36,669 bases of DNA from Lachnospiraceae bacterium (GTDB taxonomy: Bacteria > Bacillota > Clostridia > Lachnospirales > Lachnospiraceae). Shown piece after piece: positions 8,146 through 17,023 of this stretch. Below the pieces are notes generated by a model. That model had not been told where the DNA came from and searched no databases. It was given only the letters and a program-made list of their open reading frames with translations. The stretch's first letter is position 1; each line of letters begins with the position of its first letter. The DNA lies in the NCBI GenBank assembly GCA_017478245.1, contig JAFVDW010000013.1:1-36669 (forward strand), written 5' to 3'. Both the position numbers and the translations under genes were made by a program.

Positions 8146-9357
8146 TTACTCCTGGCTCAACACCTCAAGTATGTGCCTTGCGCGATGCAGATAGGTATGC
8201 TCCGCGCGCACACGCTCTCGTCCCTGTCTTGCAATATGTTCCCGCTGGGCATCATGGTTCAGATAATACGTCACCTTTTCCTGAAGATCCTCATAATCAT
8301 TGTAAAAAACAAATTCCCGTTCCGGCTCGAAGCATTCAGGAAAATCCGCCTGATAATTGCTTAAGAGAAACCCACCGCACCCTATTATATCAAATGCGCG
8401 CAGTGGAATGCCTGTCAGAATACTGCGCAGCGTGATATTCAGATTAATCTTACTATTGGCGTACACCAAGGGAGCCTCCCTGTGGTAATCCACATTTTTA
8501 TGCCTGTTTACCCCCTCTAGCTCCGTGGTGCTGGTGGTATACAAATGTACCGAATGATTTGCCGCCAAAAGCTGCAACACCTCTTTGCGCTCCTCCACCG
8601 TCACCTTCCGATTGACAAAATAATTGGCAAATACCCACTCAGCCGTCTCCAGTCCATCTCCTTGCGCATATACAGGGCAAACCTTTTGTATTGCCGCCAT
8701 TCTATCAGGGTTATCTGTCAGCACCTCTTCCACAAAATTATATCCATAGACCTTCTTCTGCGCCTGAATCAATCCATCCACATATCCTTTTTCTGTTTCT
8801 CCCAGCTTATCCAAATATCCCAACAGATTGCCGGAGATTTCATCATAGAGAGAGCCCACAAAGGTAATCTCACCTCCATACGACATTCCTGCCATATGCT
8901 CGTTCTCCGTCGCCGAGCCGGTCTTTGCCCTGCCAAGCACCCCCTCATAGCAGTCCATAGGCGCAGCCATAGGCAGATAAAAGCTGCGAATCCCCTTCCG
9001 CTCCAAATCCATACATACACCCCTGTCAAATACAAATAGATAATTTGTATCATAAAGCGCAGTCTGTGAATACAGTTGAATAAAGGGGCTGTCATAAGTC
9101 CAGGATACATAAGGACACCCGCATGCCTTGCACGCCATTGCCACAATGGGAAAGTAATTAAAGGAGAAAACAAACTCATAGGCTTTTGCCAAAATAGCGT
9201 AGACTATTTTTTCTGTGTATTCAGAATCTCTCCTGGTATCCACTGCTTTATGGTCAAGATAAAATCCCTCCACCTCATAGCCCAACCGCTCAAAGGCTTC
9301 CTTTATGAATGCGTTCCCAAAGCTCTTCCACTCAATCAATAAAATGCTGCGTGCCAT
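8146..9357 (-). CDS. CgeB-like glycosyltransferase (third copy), last gene of the glycan operon
   Basis: A 403-residue member of the same family. The N-terminal half has FSFNYFPIVAMACKACGCPY then WTYDSPFIQLYSQT. The middle has GEITFVGSLYDE and YGYNFVEEVLTD. The C-terminal half has RAFDIIGCGGFLLSNYQADF and FYNDYEDLQEKVTYYL. The start at 9357 follows AAAGGGATG-type spacing, 12 bases after the TupA-like stop codon, so it is cotranscribed with the operon running from 16750. It lies tail-to-tail with the second copy, which suggests local duplication and inversion. It is predicted to be cytosolic with a GT-B fold. The sugar cannot be named. Confidence 0.82.
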   Translation of the reverse strand: MARSILLIEWKSFGNAFIKEAFERLGYEVEGFYLDHKAVDTRRDSEYTEKIVYAILAKAYEFVFSFNYFPIVAMACKACGCPYVSWTYDSPFIQLYSQTALYDTNYLFVFDRGVCMDLERKGIRSFYLPMAAPMDCYEGVLGRAKTGSATENEHMAGMSYGGEITFVGSLYDEISGNLLGYLDKLGETEKGYVDGLIQAQKKVYGYNFVEEVLTDNPDRMAAIQKVCPVYAQGDGLETAEWVFANYFVNRKVTVEERKEVLQLLAANHSVHLYTTSTTELEGVNRHKNVDYHREAPLVYANSKINLNITLRSILTGIPLRAFDIIGCGGFLLSNYQADFPECFEPEREFVFYNDYEDLQEKVTYYLNHDAQREHIARQGRERVRAEHTYLHRARHILEVLSQE

Positions 9358-9369
9358 TTTCTCATCCCT

Positions 9370-10962
9370 TTACTCAAACATCCATTTTCCCATTTCCACA
9401 TTAAAGCTTTCCGGCGTCACCTTTTCAATCCCGCTGCCATGTGTAAAGGTCATTTCTCCAAAATAGATACGATTCTCCACAATGTAAAAATCAACTCGCA
9501 CATGCCGGAAATCTTTTCCCAGAATTTCCGCAAGACGGAGCAATTCCTCCAAACATGCCGGCTTCTTAATCTTCACATCCCATGCTGTCGGGAATCCGAT
9601 TCCATAGGGCAGAAGCTCCCACTCTCTGGAGTATAGATTCCTTCTGTGCTGTGTAAAACGCCCCACATCCACCTGAATAAATTTTGCCTCTCCATGGAAT
9701 ACAAATACTTTGTAATCCTCCAGTTCATCCCGTCCCTTAGGTTCCAGTCTGTGCTCCGCCAGGATGCACGGTTTAATGTCCTTATACTGAAGCTCGAATC
9801 CATTCACAAAGGCATAATTCATATGGAGCCAGTTCTCAAACATTTCTCTGGCAGAGGGAATATCTAATTCTCTCTTGTCGTTTACAATCAGATTCGTTCC
9901 ACTGCCGTGATTACATTTTAGGACAAACTGATTGGGTAGCTTCTCAAAAGGTATTTCATCAAAATGATTCCATACACCATACATAGGAATCAGATATTGC
10001 TCTCCGATTGTTTCCTTTATCCAGTCCCTCACCAAATATTTGTCTGCCAGCCTGGTCTTCATGGGATCGCGTTCATAAAGCTTAGTCCATTGGATTCCCT
10101 CATTCCACCCCACTGGATGCTCCCAATCCATAGGTTTTCCCATACTCTGCTCAAACCAAAAGGTCAGTTCATTTTGATATGCCTTTTCATCCAATGCCAC
10201 GAAAAATTCGTAAGTGCGGGCATCGTAAACATTCAGCTCTACGATATTGGTCACACCACACTGCCGTAAATACTCTATATCATCCTGTCTTATGGGGTCT
10301 GTAGCACATACGATGACTGCGTCCTCTTCCGATATGGCAATCTGCTGTATTCCCCAAACCGGCTTGTCCAATAGATACCCCTCATCGCCCTCTCCGAGGA
10401 AGCCGGTTATCAGCTCGCCCTTTCCGTCATTTAAAAGGTACATATAGGTTAATATGGATTCCTGCTCCGCCTCCCACAGATATACCTTGGAAAAGCCTCT
10501 GAGTTGTTCTTCCAACCCTTCGTCCCGAAATCTGGAGAATGCAATTTTCCGGAAAGTTCCCACAAATCTCTGAAACTTCGGCTTGTCCATAAACCCATTG
10601 GATGAATGCTCCTCCAACATGATTTGCTGCATTTTCTCTATCATCCGCACACGGAATTCTTCCAACAAGCGAAGATTTCGGGAGGTATTATCTTCCCTGC
10701 GCTCCATGCTCTCCGCAATCTTTATCAACACGTCGCTGTAGCGTAAGATGAGCTCCGGCAGAGCCGTATCGGCATAAACAGACTGTAATATTTCATATAC
10801 CTCCACCACTATTCCCTGCGCTGCAAGCAGTCTTTCCAATTTCACTTCATCAGGTTCAGACGCCTTTACGATTTCCTCTATACTCTTGCCAAGCTCATTG
10901 AACCGCTTCATTATCTGAAGCTGTTCGTAACGGGCAGCCTCTCTCGTCTCCATCTCACTCAT
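9370..10962 (-). CDS. TupA-like ATP-grasp ligase with a long N-terminal extension
   Basis: A 530-residue protein. The C-terminal ~280 residues fit the TupA-like ATP-grasp family: KLPNQFVLKCNHGSGTNLIV (lysine and glycine-rich ATP loop), DYKVFVFHGEAKFIQVDVGR, HVRVDFYIVENRIYFGEMTF (metal-binding D and E) and FTHGSG. TupA makes the polyglutamate part of a cell-wall teichuronopeptide in alkaliphilic Bacillus, so an ATP-dependent amide-bond or acyl ligation on a glycan is plausible here. The N-terminal ~245 residues, largely helical then alpha/beta (TDPIRQDDIEYL...GVTNIVELNV), are not recognised. The start at 10962 has GGAGGA upstream. The gene lies between the Maf-like pair and a glycosyltransferase, 42 bases after the former. 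Confidence 0.8.
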   Translation of the reverse strand: MSEMETREAARYEQLQIMKRFNELGKSIEEIVKASEPDEVKLERLLAAQGIVVEVYEILQSVYADTALPELILRYSDVLIKIAESMERREDNTSRNLRLLEEFRVRMIEKMQQIMLEEHSSNGFMDKPKFQRFVGTFRKIAFSRFRDEGLEEQLRGFSKVYLWEAEQESILTYMYLLNDGKGELITGFLGEGDEGYLLDKPVWGIQQIAISEEDAVIVCATDPIRQDDIEYLRQCGVTNIVELNVYDARTYEFFVALDEKAYQNELTFWFEQSMGKPMDWEHPVGWNEGIQWTKLYERDPMKTRLADKYLVRDWIKETIGEQYLIPMYGVWNHFDEIPFEKLPNQFVLKCNHGSGTNLIVNDKRELDIPSAREMFENWLHMNYAFVNGFELQYKDIKPCILAEHRLEPKGRDELEDYKVFVFHGEAKFIQVDVGRFTQHRRNLYSREWELLPYGIGFPTAWDVKIKKPACLEELLRLAEILGKDFRHVRVDFYIVENRIYFGEMTFTHGSGIEKVTPESFNVEMGKWMFE

Positions 10963-11004
10963 AAGTCGTCTCTCCTCCTCAGTAGACAGCCTTCCATATC
11001 AACC

Positions 11005-12540
11005 TTACATCTTATTTCCTTCCAAGGTTCCTTTGATCTGCGCCCCCACATCAGACATGTTTATATAGGTGATGTCCGGGGTCTGGGCTATGCGATACTC
11101 TATCCATTGCCTGTACAGCGAAAAGGTATCATTGGTATATACCCTTTTCCCATGCACACCGGGAACCTCCACTAGTCCCGACAGCTCTACCTTCCTCTGC
11201 TCATTGGTTCCGGAAGCATGACTCAATCCTCCGGGATACGCCAAATCCACACCCACAAGATATATCTTCCCGGCGCCAAACCGAATGGCAAACTCCATCG
11301 CCATGGCGGTTACAGTTCCGCCGCTCTCCCAGATTTCATACCCATTTTCTTTCGCATAATTTTCCACCACTGCATCATGTCCCATACAAACAGTATAAAT
11401 CGAACCGGGATAGGTTCGCGCCACCTTCCAATATGCCAACAGATTGAGCAGTAACGGAATCTCTTGTATTCCATCCTCCACCCCTTCCACTTGTCCATAC
11501 ACTGTTTCATAGGGGTCCATAACCGCCACATAGTCCGGTCGAATGCCCTCTTTCATCAGACGCTTGAATATGGTACCCACTGCGATCAGCGTCTTTTTCC
11601 CCTGCCACTCTCGCAGCCTGTCTATCATGTGATCCACCGAAGGTCCTCCGGCAATCACCACCATCTCCGGCTTCAACTTCTCCCTATAGCCACTGCTTAA
11701 GCGGCTGATATCCGGCAGCTTCTGCTCCTTGTTTCGGTAAAAATTGAATTCTAATTCCGCCTTCCCCTCCCAACGGGAACCAAGCTGTATATACTGCTGC
11801 TGCAACCGCATCTTCTCCGAGTCTTCCTTAAGTATCTGTAATGAAGGCAAATGTATGAACACCCCCACTCCCGGTCGCTCCTTTAGAAATTCCTCCACCG
11901 AAACAGGCGTGACAATCTCCAACCCCTCCCTCGGAATCCATGACAGGACACCGAAATCTAAGGCATACTGTACCACCGCAGGCTCCGGCTCATATAGCCT
12001 GATTGGAATTGCGCCCTTGGAAATCAGAAAGAGCTGGTAAACATGATATCCCAATCCACAACCCCATATCATATATGCGCTTTTCTCCGCATCATATTGT
12101 TTCTGCAGAATCTGAATCGCCTCATCCATGGGATCCCGATTGCTGTGAAGATAACGCTCCTCCCTGGTATGCTTAAGCGTCAGGAAACCACTCTCTGTAG
12201 ATTCGATTACATACGCTTCATCCAACTCCTGTTCAATCATAGCCCAGGACTGCATCCACCTCTCCATAATGGGAATTGCCGTACTCTCCAACATATCCGC
12301 CAACAGTATTGTATCCCGCTGAATATGAGGTATCTGCAAAAGCTGAGACTTCAAGCTTTCTGCCTCCCCATAGCCATCCTTTAGACACGCCTCACAAAGC
12401 TTCTGCACATCCCCTATGATATCTCGCAGACACTTTATCCCATGCAGGTCATCCTGTACACGCAAATACGCTGCGACACGGCGTAACTTGCTGATTGTAT
12501 TCGCATAAAAATATATTTCCTCAATAAATTCCTCTGCCAT
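11005..12540 (-). CDS. Maf-like flagellin-glycosylation protein, DUF115/MptE-like (copy 2)
   Basis: A 511-residue protein of the motility accessory factor type. The N-terminal helical region ends in LHSNRDPMDEA. A Rossmann-like segment has WGCGLGYHVYQLFL, and the DUF115 core begins PEMVVIAGGPSVDHMIDRL. A late block reads YLVGVDLAYPGGLSHASGT. Maf proteins in Campylobacter, Aeromonas and Geobacillus are required for adding sugars, usually nonulosonic acids, to flagellin. That role is transferred here from the family. The start at 12540 lies 16 bases after the stop of copy 1, with AGGAG upstream, so the pair is cotranscribed. No pse or leg biosynthesis genes are in the window, so the donor sugar is unknown. 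Confidence 0.85.
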   Translation of the reverse strand: MAEEFIEEIYFYANTISKLRRVAAYLRVQDDLHGIKCLRDIIGDVQKLCEACLKDGYGEAESLKSQLLQIPHIQRDTILLADMLESTAIPIMERWMQSWAMIEQELDEAYVIESTESGFLTLKHTREERYLHSNRDPMDEAIQILQKQYDAEKSAYMIWGCGLGYHVYQLFLISKGAIPIRLYEPEPAVVQYALDFGVLSWIPREGLEIVTPVSVEEFLKERPGVGVFIHLPSLQILKEDSEKMRLQQQYIQLGSRWEGKAELEFNFYRNKEQKLPDISRLSSGYREKLKPEMVVIAGGPSVDHMIDRLREWQGKKTLIAVGTIFKRLMKEGIRPDYVAVMDPYETVYGQVEGVEDGIQEIPLLLNLLAYWKVARTYPGSIYTVCMGHDAVVENYAKENGYEIWESGGTVTAMAMEFAIRFGAGKIYLVGVDLAYPGGLSHASGTNEQRKVELSGLVEVPGVHGKRVYTNDTFSLYRQWIEYRIAQTPDITYINMSDVGAQIKGTLEGNKM

Positions 12541-12556
12541 AGACCTCTGCTCTCCT

Positions 12557-14068
12557 TTATATATACGGTATCGTTCCTTCTATCATAGCGCCCATGGAAG
12601 AGAGATTATATACCTTCACCGATTGGTACTCTTGCAGCTTGCGCTCAATCCATTTTCTGTAACCCACAAATAATGTATCTGCCGGGACTTTTCCTCCTGT
12701 CACAGAGTCGACCATTTCCATCCCCGTGATATCCTGCTTTTTCCTGTCCATAGTTCCTGTGGCGTGAGAAATACCATCCGGATATGCCAAATCCACTCCC
12801 ACCAGATAAATTGACTTCACACCAAATCTAAGCAAAATATCCAACGCCAACGTTGTCACTGAGCCGCCGGTCTCATACAATTCACGCCCCTCCCGCCTGG
12901 CAGCTTCCTCCGCCAGACGATACTCCTTCTGGTACGCAATGTATTTCTTTCCGGCATATTTATATGCAAACTCCCAATACGCTGTAGAATCCACAATCAT
13001 CGGAACCGTACACTCCTCCACACCGGCTATCTGCCCAATGGTACGCTTCTGCGAATCCATCACTACCGTATAATCAGGCTCTATCCCCAGCTCCAGGAGC
13101 TTCTTAAGAACTGTTGTTGCTACCACAATATATTTTTTTTCAAGAGACTGTCCCATATCTCTTTTTGCATCTCGCAGGAAATCAATCTGCCAATCCAGTG
13201 AGGGACCTCCCCCCACCAACACCACCTCGGCACCTTGAAATGCCCCTCTTATATCATCCACATTGCCGGAGCAATATGCTATGTTGCTACGAAAATTAAT
13301 GGCTAGCTCCTGTTCGTACTGAACCGTTCCGTTCCAGGATGTAAAAAATGAATGTATTGCTTTCCTTAATCCATCATTTTCAATGGACTTGATAGACGGA
13401 AAATGTAGAAAAATTCCTGTCTGCTTCTGCATTAAGCATTCAGCAAACTGCCTGCCCGACGCATCTGTTACAAAATGCAGTCTTTCTGCGGGAATACCAT
13501 CCAGGATTCCCACCTGTTTTGCAATTTCAAAAATTTCGCTCTGTTCATCAAACACCGTAAGGTCAATGGCACCTCTTGCTGCTTCGTATAATTGCCGCAC
13601 ATGATAGCCTAAACCGCAGCCCCACACTGCATAGCGCTCACATTCCGGTTTATACACTCTCTGCACAAGCACTCTCGCTTCTTCCATGGGATTGCAGTTG
13701 GAATGCAAATAAAGCTTTGAGACACAGTTGCGAACCGTCATCAGTCCAGAGGATGTAGCTTCCAGACAATACTTTCCCATCACTTCCATATTGCCCAGCA
13801 CCAGATAATTCTTCAATACCGGAAGGAATCCTTCCTCCAGCAAATCCGCCAGAAGAACCATGTCATCCCCTTCCAGTGCCTCCAAAAGCTGTTGAAGCAC
13901 CTGTCGAAGAATGGATGACGTATCCTGCAGATCCTGGGTCAAGACTTCCATCTGCTCCAGTCTGCCCAGCATGCTTCGGAAGCGCAAGCTACCCTCATGA
14001 TAATTTTGTATCCGCAGATAGTAGATGATTTCTGCTATCTGGACAATCATATTGCTCATTTCATTCAT
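12557..14068 (-). CDS. Maf-like flagellin-glycosylation protein, DUF115/MptE-like (copy 1)
   Basis: A 503-residue tandem paralogue of the downstream gene. The same landmarks occur in order: LHSNCNPMEEA (121-131), WGCGLGYH (149-156), VVLVGGGPSLDWQIDFL (with GGGPSLD at 286-292) and YLVGVDLAYPDGISHATGT near the C-terminus. DUF115 relates to archaeal 6-hydroxymethylpterin pyrophosphokinase MptE; in motile bacteria the domain is found in flagellin glycosyltransferases. GGAG lies seven bases before the ATG at 14068. Two diverged copies side by side suggest different acceptor sites or different sugars, as with the multi-maf loci of Campylobacter (inference). Confidence 0.85.
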   Translation of the reverse strand: MNEMSNMIVQIAEIIYYLRIQNYHEGSLRFRSMLGRLEQMEVLTQDLQDTSSILRQVLQQLLEALEGDDMVLLADLLEEGFLPVLKNYLVLGNMEVMGKYCLEATSSGLMTVRNCVSKLYLHSNCNPMEEARVLVQRVYKPECERYAVWGCGLGYHVRQLYEAARGAIDLTVFDEQSEIFEIAKQVGILDGIPAERLHFVTDASGRQFAECLMQKQTGIFLHFPSIKSIENDGLRKAIHSFFTSWNGTVQYEQELAINFRSNIAYCSGNVDDIRGAFQGAEVVLVGGGPSLDWQIDFLRDAKRDMGQSLEKKYIVVATTVLKKLLELGIEPDYTVVMDSQKRTIGQIAGVEECTVPMIVDSTAYWEFAYKYAGKKYIAYQKEYRLAEEAARREGRELYETGGSVTTLALDILLRFGVKSIYLVGVDLAYPDGISHATGTMDRKKQDITGMEMVDSVTGGKVPADTLFVGYRKWIERKLQEYQSVKVYNLSSMGAMIEGTIPYI

Positions 14069-14086
14069 GTATATTCTCCGAGAAAT

Positions 14087-14893
14087 TCAACTCATACTTA
14101 AGAATTGAATCAACATTTTCTTGACCATATCCAACACATTTAGATTGGATGCCCTCTGAAACATGTCATTCACCGCAGCGTCAAAGAACCCACATGCCAA
14201 CAACTGCTCCTTATAAGTGGTAATCATTCTGCATCTGCTCTCAAAATATGCAGCCACCTGAGAGGTCACACTGACATTGGAATAATAGACATCCATCAGC
14301 ACTTCATCCACAAATCCTATCTGATATTCCCTTGCAAAACGTATTACAAATTCCCAGTCCTCCAGACTTCTCATACTACTGTCAAATCCACCCACCTTCA
14401 AAAAGCTTTCCCGTTTCATCACCATCGTAGGTGCCCCGATGGAATTGCGCAGGATCAGCCACGAAAAGATATCCCCTTCCATGGGGCCTTCCATATGCTC
14501 AGCGGGAACAATGTACTCAAATTGATACTTGTGCATCATATAAGAACAGTAAACCATTTCAAACTCCGGATGAAGCCTCCAATAATCCATCTGCTTTTCC
14601 AGCTTGTCCGGTCTCCACGCATCATCACTATCCTGAAACGCAATGATATCGCTGGTTGCGCACTCCGCACCTGTATTTCTCGCGATTGATACACCGCCAT
14701 TCTGTGGCAGTGCCACATATCGCACCCTTTCGTCCGCAATCCCTTCTACAACCTGACGCGTATGATCCTGTGAGCCATCATCTACAATGATAAGTTCCAG
14801 ATTAGAATAGGTTTGCTCCAACACACTGTTGACAGAAATCATCAGCTTGTCTGCCCGATTGTAAGTCGGAATAATTACACTCACTTTTTTCAT
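14087..14893 (-). CDS. GT2-family (GT-A fold) glycosyltransferase
   Basis: A 268-residue transferase with a complete GT2 signature: VSVIIPTYNRADKLMISVNS at the N-terminus, IIVDDGS (nucleotide-binding DD at 38-39), GVSIARNTG, FQDSDDAW (metal-binding DSDD at 88-91) and SLEDWEF (catalytic-base-type ED at 178-179). No membrane anchor is visible, so it is probably cytosolic or peripheral. The start codon overlaps the methyltransferase stop by one base (TAATG), a translational-coupling arrangement. It is a middle gene of the glycan operon and probably extends a sugar chain. The specificity is not readable. Confidence 0.92.
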   Translation of the reverse strand: MKKVSVIIPTYNRADKLMISVNSVLEQTYSNLELIIVDDGSQDHTRQVVEGIADERVRYVALPQNGGVSIARNTGAECATSDIIAFQDSDDAWRPDKLEKQMDYWRLHPEFEMVYCSYMMHKYQFEYIVPAEHMEGPMEGDIFSWLILRNSIGAPTMVMKRESFLKVGGFDSSMRSLEDWEFVIRFAREYQIGFVDEVLMDVYYSNVSVTSQVAAYFESRCRMITTYKEQLLACGFFDAAVNDMFQRASNLNVLDMVKKMLIQFLSMS

Positions 14894-15741
14894 TATACCT
14901 TCTCTCTATGCCTCAAATAGAACTGTGCATGGTCGCCGTAACCTTTTTCGTTCGCCATTTTACTGGTGTCTGAAAGCTCGCGTATTGTTTGCTTGTCAAA
15001 ATATCGTTCTACAATATCCATTGTCTGTTCCCAGAAGGGCACTCCTTTGGAATACAGAAAACTGCGTATAATCTGACCATAATCCGAATCATATTCCACC
15101 CCTACAATCTGTAATCCATGCGCCATTGCCAGATATTCCATTGCCTGTCTGGAATAGATACAGATATGTCTCGGGGCGTCTAGCTGATACCAATCTGCTC
15201 CAAACTCATCAAAAGCAATATTGGGATATACGGGTACCGCAATGTTGAGTGTCCCCTGGTCTGAAAGCAGGCGTTTCGCACTTTCCATCACTTCGTTTGG
15301 ATCAGTAACATGTTCAAAGGAGTCCTTCATGAAAATAAAATCATATTGCCCTTCCATTTCATGAATACTCTTTTTAAATATTTTAATTCCGTTGGAATAT
15401 TCTATTTCCTGTGGGACGAACGGATCACAACCGGTAAGATTTCGCATACCAATCTGATATAATTTCATGAGAAATGCCCCAGAGCCGCACCCCACATCCA
15501 GAACAGGTCTTTCATCAGATGTTTTCGGCTCTTCCTGCGCATGTTCCTCTACCGTCTGATAGCTGTAATAATTCCTGCCATAATAGTCTCCCAGATTATC
15601 CGGAATCTCCACGATTTGCATGCAATGGCACTTCTCACACTCAAAATAATGGAAGCGCTCTCTCGTACCATACATCATTTCCCTGGCTTCTAATGGTTCA
15701 CATTCTGTCTTTTCACCGCACACTCTGCATGTATATTCCAT
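14893..15741 (-). CDS. Class I SAM-dependent methyltransferase with N-terminal zinc-ribbon motif
   Basis: A 282-residue enzyme. The N-terminus has paired cysteines, C5-x2-C8 and C35-x2-C38-x-C40, typical of a small zinc ribbon found in sugar and nucleotide-sugar methyltransferases. The Rossmann core begins VLDVGCGSGAFLMKL (80-94) with the GxGxG-like SAM loop, then TGCDPF and a MKDSFEHVTDP motif. DAPRHICIYS marks the Methyltransf_23-type late region. In this operon it probably methylates a glycan sugar, since flagellar glycans often carry O-methyl groups; the acceptor is inferred from context. It lies 67 bases after the DUF616 stop and is coupled to the following GT2 gene. Confidence 0.85.
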   Translation of the reverse strand: MEYTCRVCGEKTECEPLEAREMMYGTRERFHYFECEKCHCMQIVEIPDNLGDYYGRNYYSYQTVEEHAQEEPKTSDERPVLDVGCGSGAFLMKLYQIGMRNLTGCDPFVPQEIEYSNGIKIFKKSIHEMEGQYDFIFMKDSFEHVTDPNEVMESAKRLLSDQGTLNIAVPVYPNIAFDEFGADWYQLDAPRHICIYSRQAMEYLAMAHGLQIVGVEYDSDYGQIIRSFLYSKGVPFWEQTMDIVERYFDKQTIRELSDTSKMANEKGYGDHAQFYLRHREKV

Positions 15742-15808
15742 ATACCCTCATCCTCTCCCAGCCAATCTATAACCGTCCTCTTTCTTCCGTTCCTTCAAAC
15801 CACCATTA

Positions 15809-16750
15809 TCAATTATGGGCATGCAGAACCACATAATCATTCATATAAATAAGCAGATTGGTGAAATCATAAAGGAAATCGCATTTCCAACAGGAATAGT
15901 TAAAGCTCAACTGATCGCGATAGCTGTGATTGATGATTTCATTCCACCAAGTCTCCATAACCTTGATAACTTCTTCGTTGTGAATCTCTCGAACCAGAAT
16001 CGCTGTTTCCACCATACCGTTATGTGCCGGGTAGCCCTCCTTCTGATATTTTTGCATCTGTGCCCGCATGGTGTCAAAACGATCTTTTTTTAATGCCTCA
16101 CAAAGCTTTTCCTCCTCGTACGCACAATCATTGGTAAAATTCGGAAAACACAATAAAGGGCGTTTGCCGCGATAACGCTGTATATATTCCTCAAAATCAC
16201 CCACCACTTCCAATTTTGCATCCACCCAAACTGAATAATCATAGTCTGCCAGAAGCGCATGTCCTAATATTTTAGCCTTTCTTGCAAGCCGCACGCTGTC
16301 CAGCCCTTCGGAATTCTCCAACAGACGAACCTCCCATGTACTCGATCTGACATTAGGATTGTCTGTAAATAAGATGTAGTCCAAATGGGGATTCTTATAT
16401 TGAATTTCCTTCACTGTATCGTAATTGCCCGTCATAGCAGAATACACCACACCCTTACCGGTAAATGGCACCTTTGAGGCATCATCAGACAAATACCCCC
16501 TTAACAATAGCTTCTCCCTGTTTAACTGATACGCATCCTGACATTGAAAGCCATACATCCGCTGCCTAAGCTGTGTGTACTTCTGCTCCAATTCCTGATC
16601 CTGCTGCCCAACCTTCACGGTAAGCTGCTTCACTGCTTCAACCAACATTTGATTCTGCTGCTTTAACCCCTCAATTTCATCTAAACAGATGGATACGATT
16701 TGTTGTAATTCTTCTACTCCCATTTTGTCGCTCATATCATATTTCCTCAT
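15809..16750 (-). CDS. DUF616 (TOD1/MUCI70-like) glycosyltransferase with N-terminal coiled coil
   Basis: A 313-residue protein and the first gene of the long glycan operon. Residues 10-64 form a heptad-rich coiled coil (EELQQIVSICLDEIEGLKQQ onward) that may make it oligomeric. Residues 98-300 match DUF616: GVVYSAMTGNYDTVKEIQ, YILFTDN (125-131), RLARKAKILGH and the DxD-like SVWVDAKLEV (163-172). HNGMVETAILVREI and CDFLYDF follow. DUF616 proteins are predicted glycosyltransferases known from plants and from bacterial capsule loci. The ATG at 16750 and one at 16735 both have an AGGA-type site, so the exact start is uncertain by five codons. Confidence 0.82.
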   Translation of the reverse strand: MRKYDMSDKMGVEELQQIVSICLDEIEGLKQQNQMLVEAVKQLTVKVGQQDQELEQKYTQLRQRMYGFQCQDAYQLNREKLLLRGYLSDDASKVPFTGKGVVYSAMTGNYDTVKEIQYKNPHLDYILFTDNPNVRSSTWEVRLLENSEGLDSVRLARKAKILGHALLADYDYSVWVDAKLEVVGDFEEYIQRYRGKRPLLCFPNFTNDCAYEEEKLCEALKKDRFDTMRAQMQKYQKEGYPAHNGMVETAILVREIHNEEVIKVMETWWNEIINHSYRDQLSFNYSCWKCDFLYDFTNLLIYMNDYVVLHAHN

Positions 16751-16826
16751 TTATCCTATAACATTTTTCATTGATATTACGGTATTCATTTCTCTTTACA
16801 TCTGCGCGCATACCTTCATTGTATTT

Positions 16827-16835
16827 AATATACCA
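16827..16835 (-). promoter_or_regulatory. Candidate extended -10 promoter of the glycan operon
   Basis: Minus-strand TGG plus TATATT, about 85 bases before the DUF616 start, in an AT-rich stretch. No good -35 box is seen, and no sigma-28 boxes of the kind found at the flagellar promoters. The remainder of 16751-17023 holds only the terminator described next. Confidence 0.3.
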
Positions 16836-16949
16836 TATAAACTAAGGTTTCTCTATATATTTTCTTATATTCTTACCATTCCTTAGACGGAAATACTTTG
16901 TTTCTATGCCTTCAATAGGGAATCTATTGTAATATTTCCCATATACTAC

Positions 16950-16980
16950 GAAAGAGCCCACATAAAATGTAGGCTCTTCC
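16950..16980 (-). terminator. Hairpin terminator after the first secreted-protein operon
   Basis: Inverted repeat 16950-16962 with 16968-16980 (one G-U pair) forms a stem of about 13 bp with a five-base loop. The minus-strand T run after it is short (CTCTTTCG), so termination may be partial. It lies 43 bases past the stop codon at 17024. Confidence 0.6.
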
Positions 16981-17023
16981 TTCACAATAAATCACTTTTT
17001 AATTAGGCTATAAAACCTCTTAA

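Noticed and set aside
8545-9039. 164-residue plus-strand frame within the third CgeB-like gene
   Set aside because: It is antisense to a gene with clear family motifs, has no ribosome site, and shows no protein pattern. The same reasoning rejects other long antisense frames, such as 20280-20831, 22420-22878 and 27623-28090.
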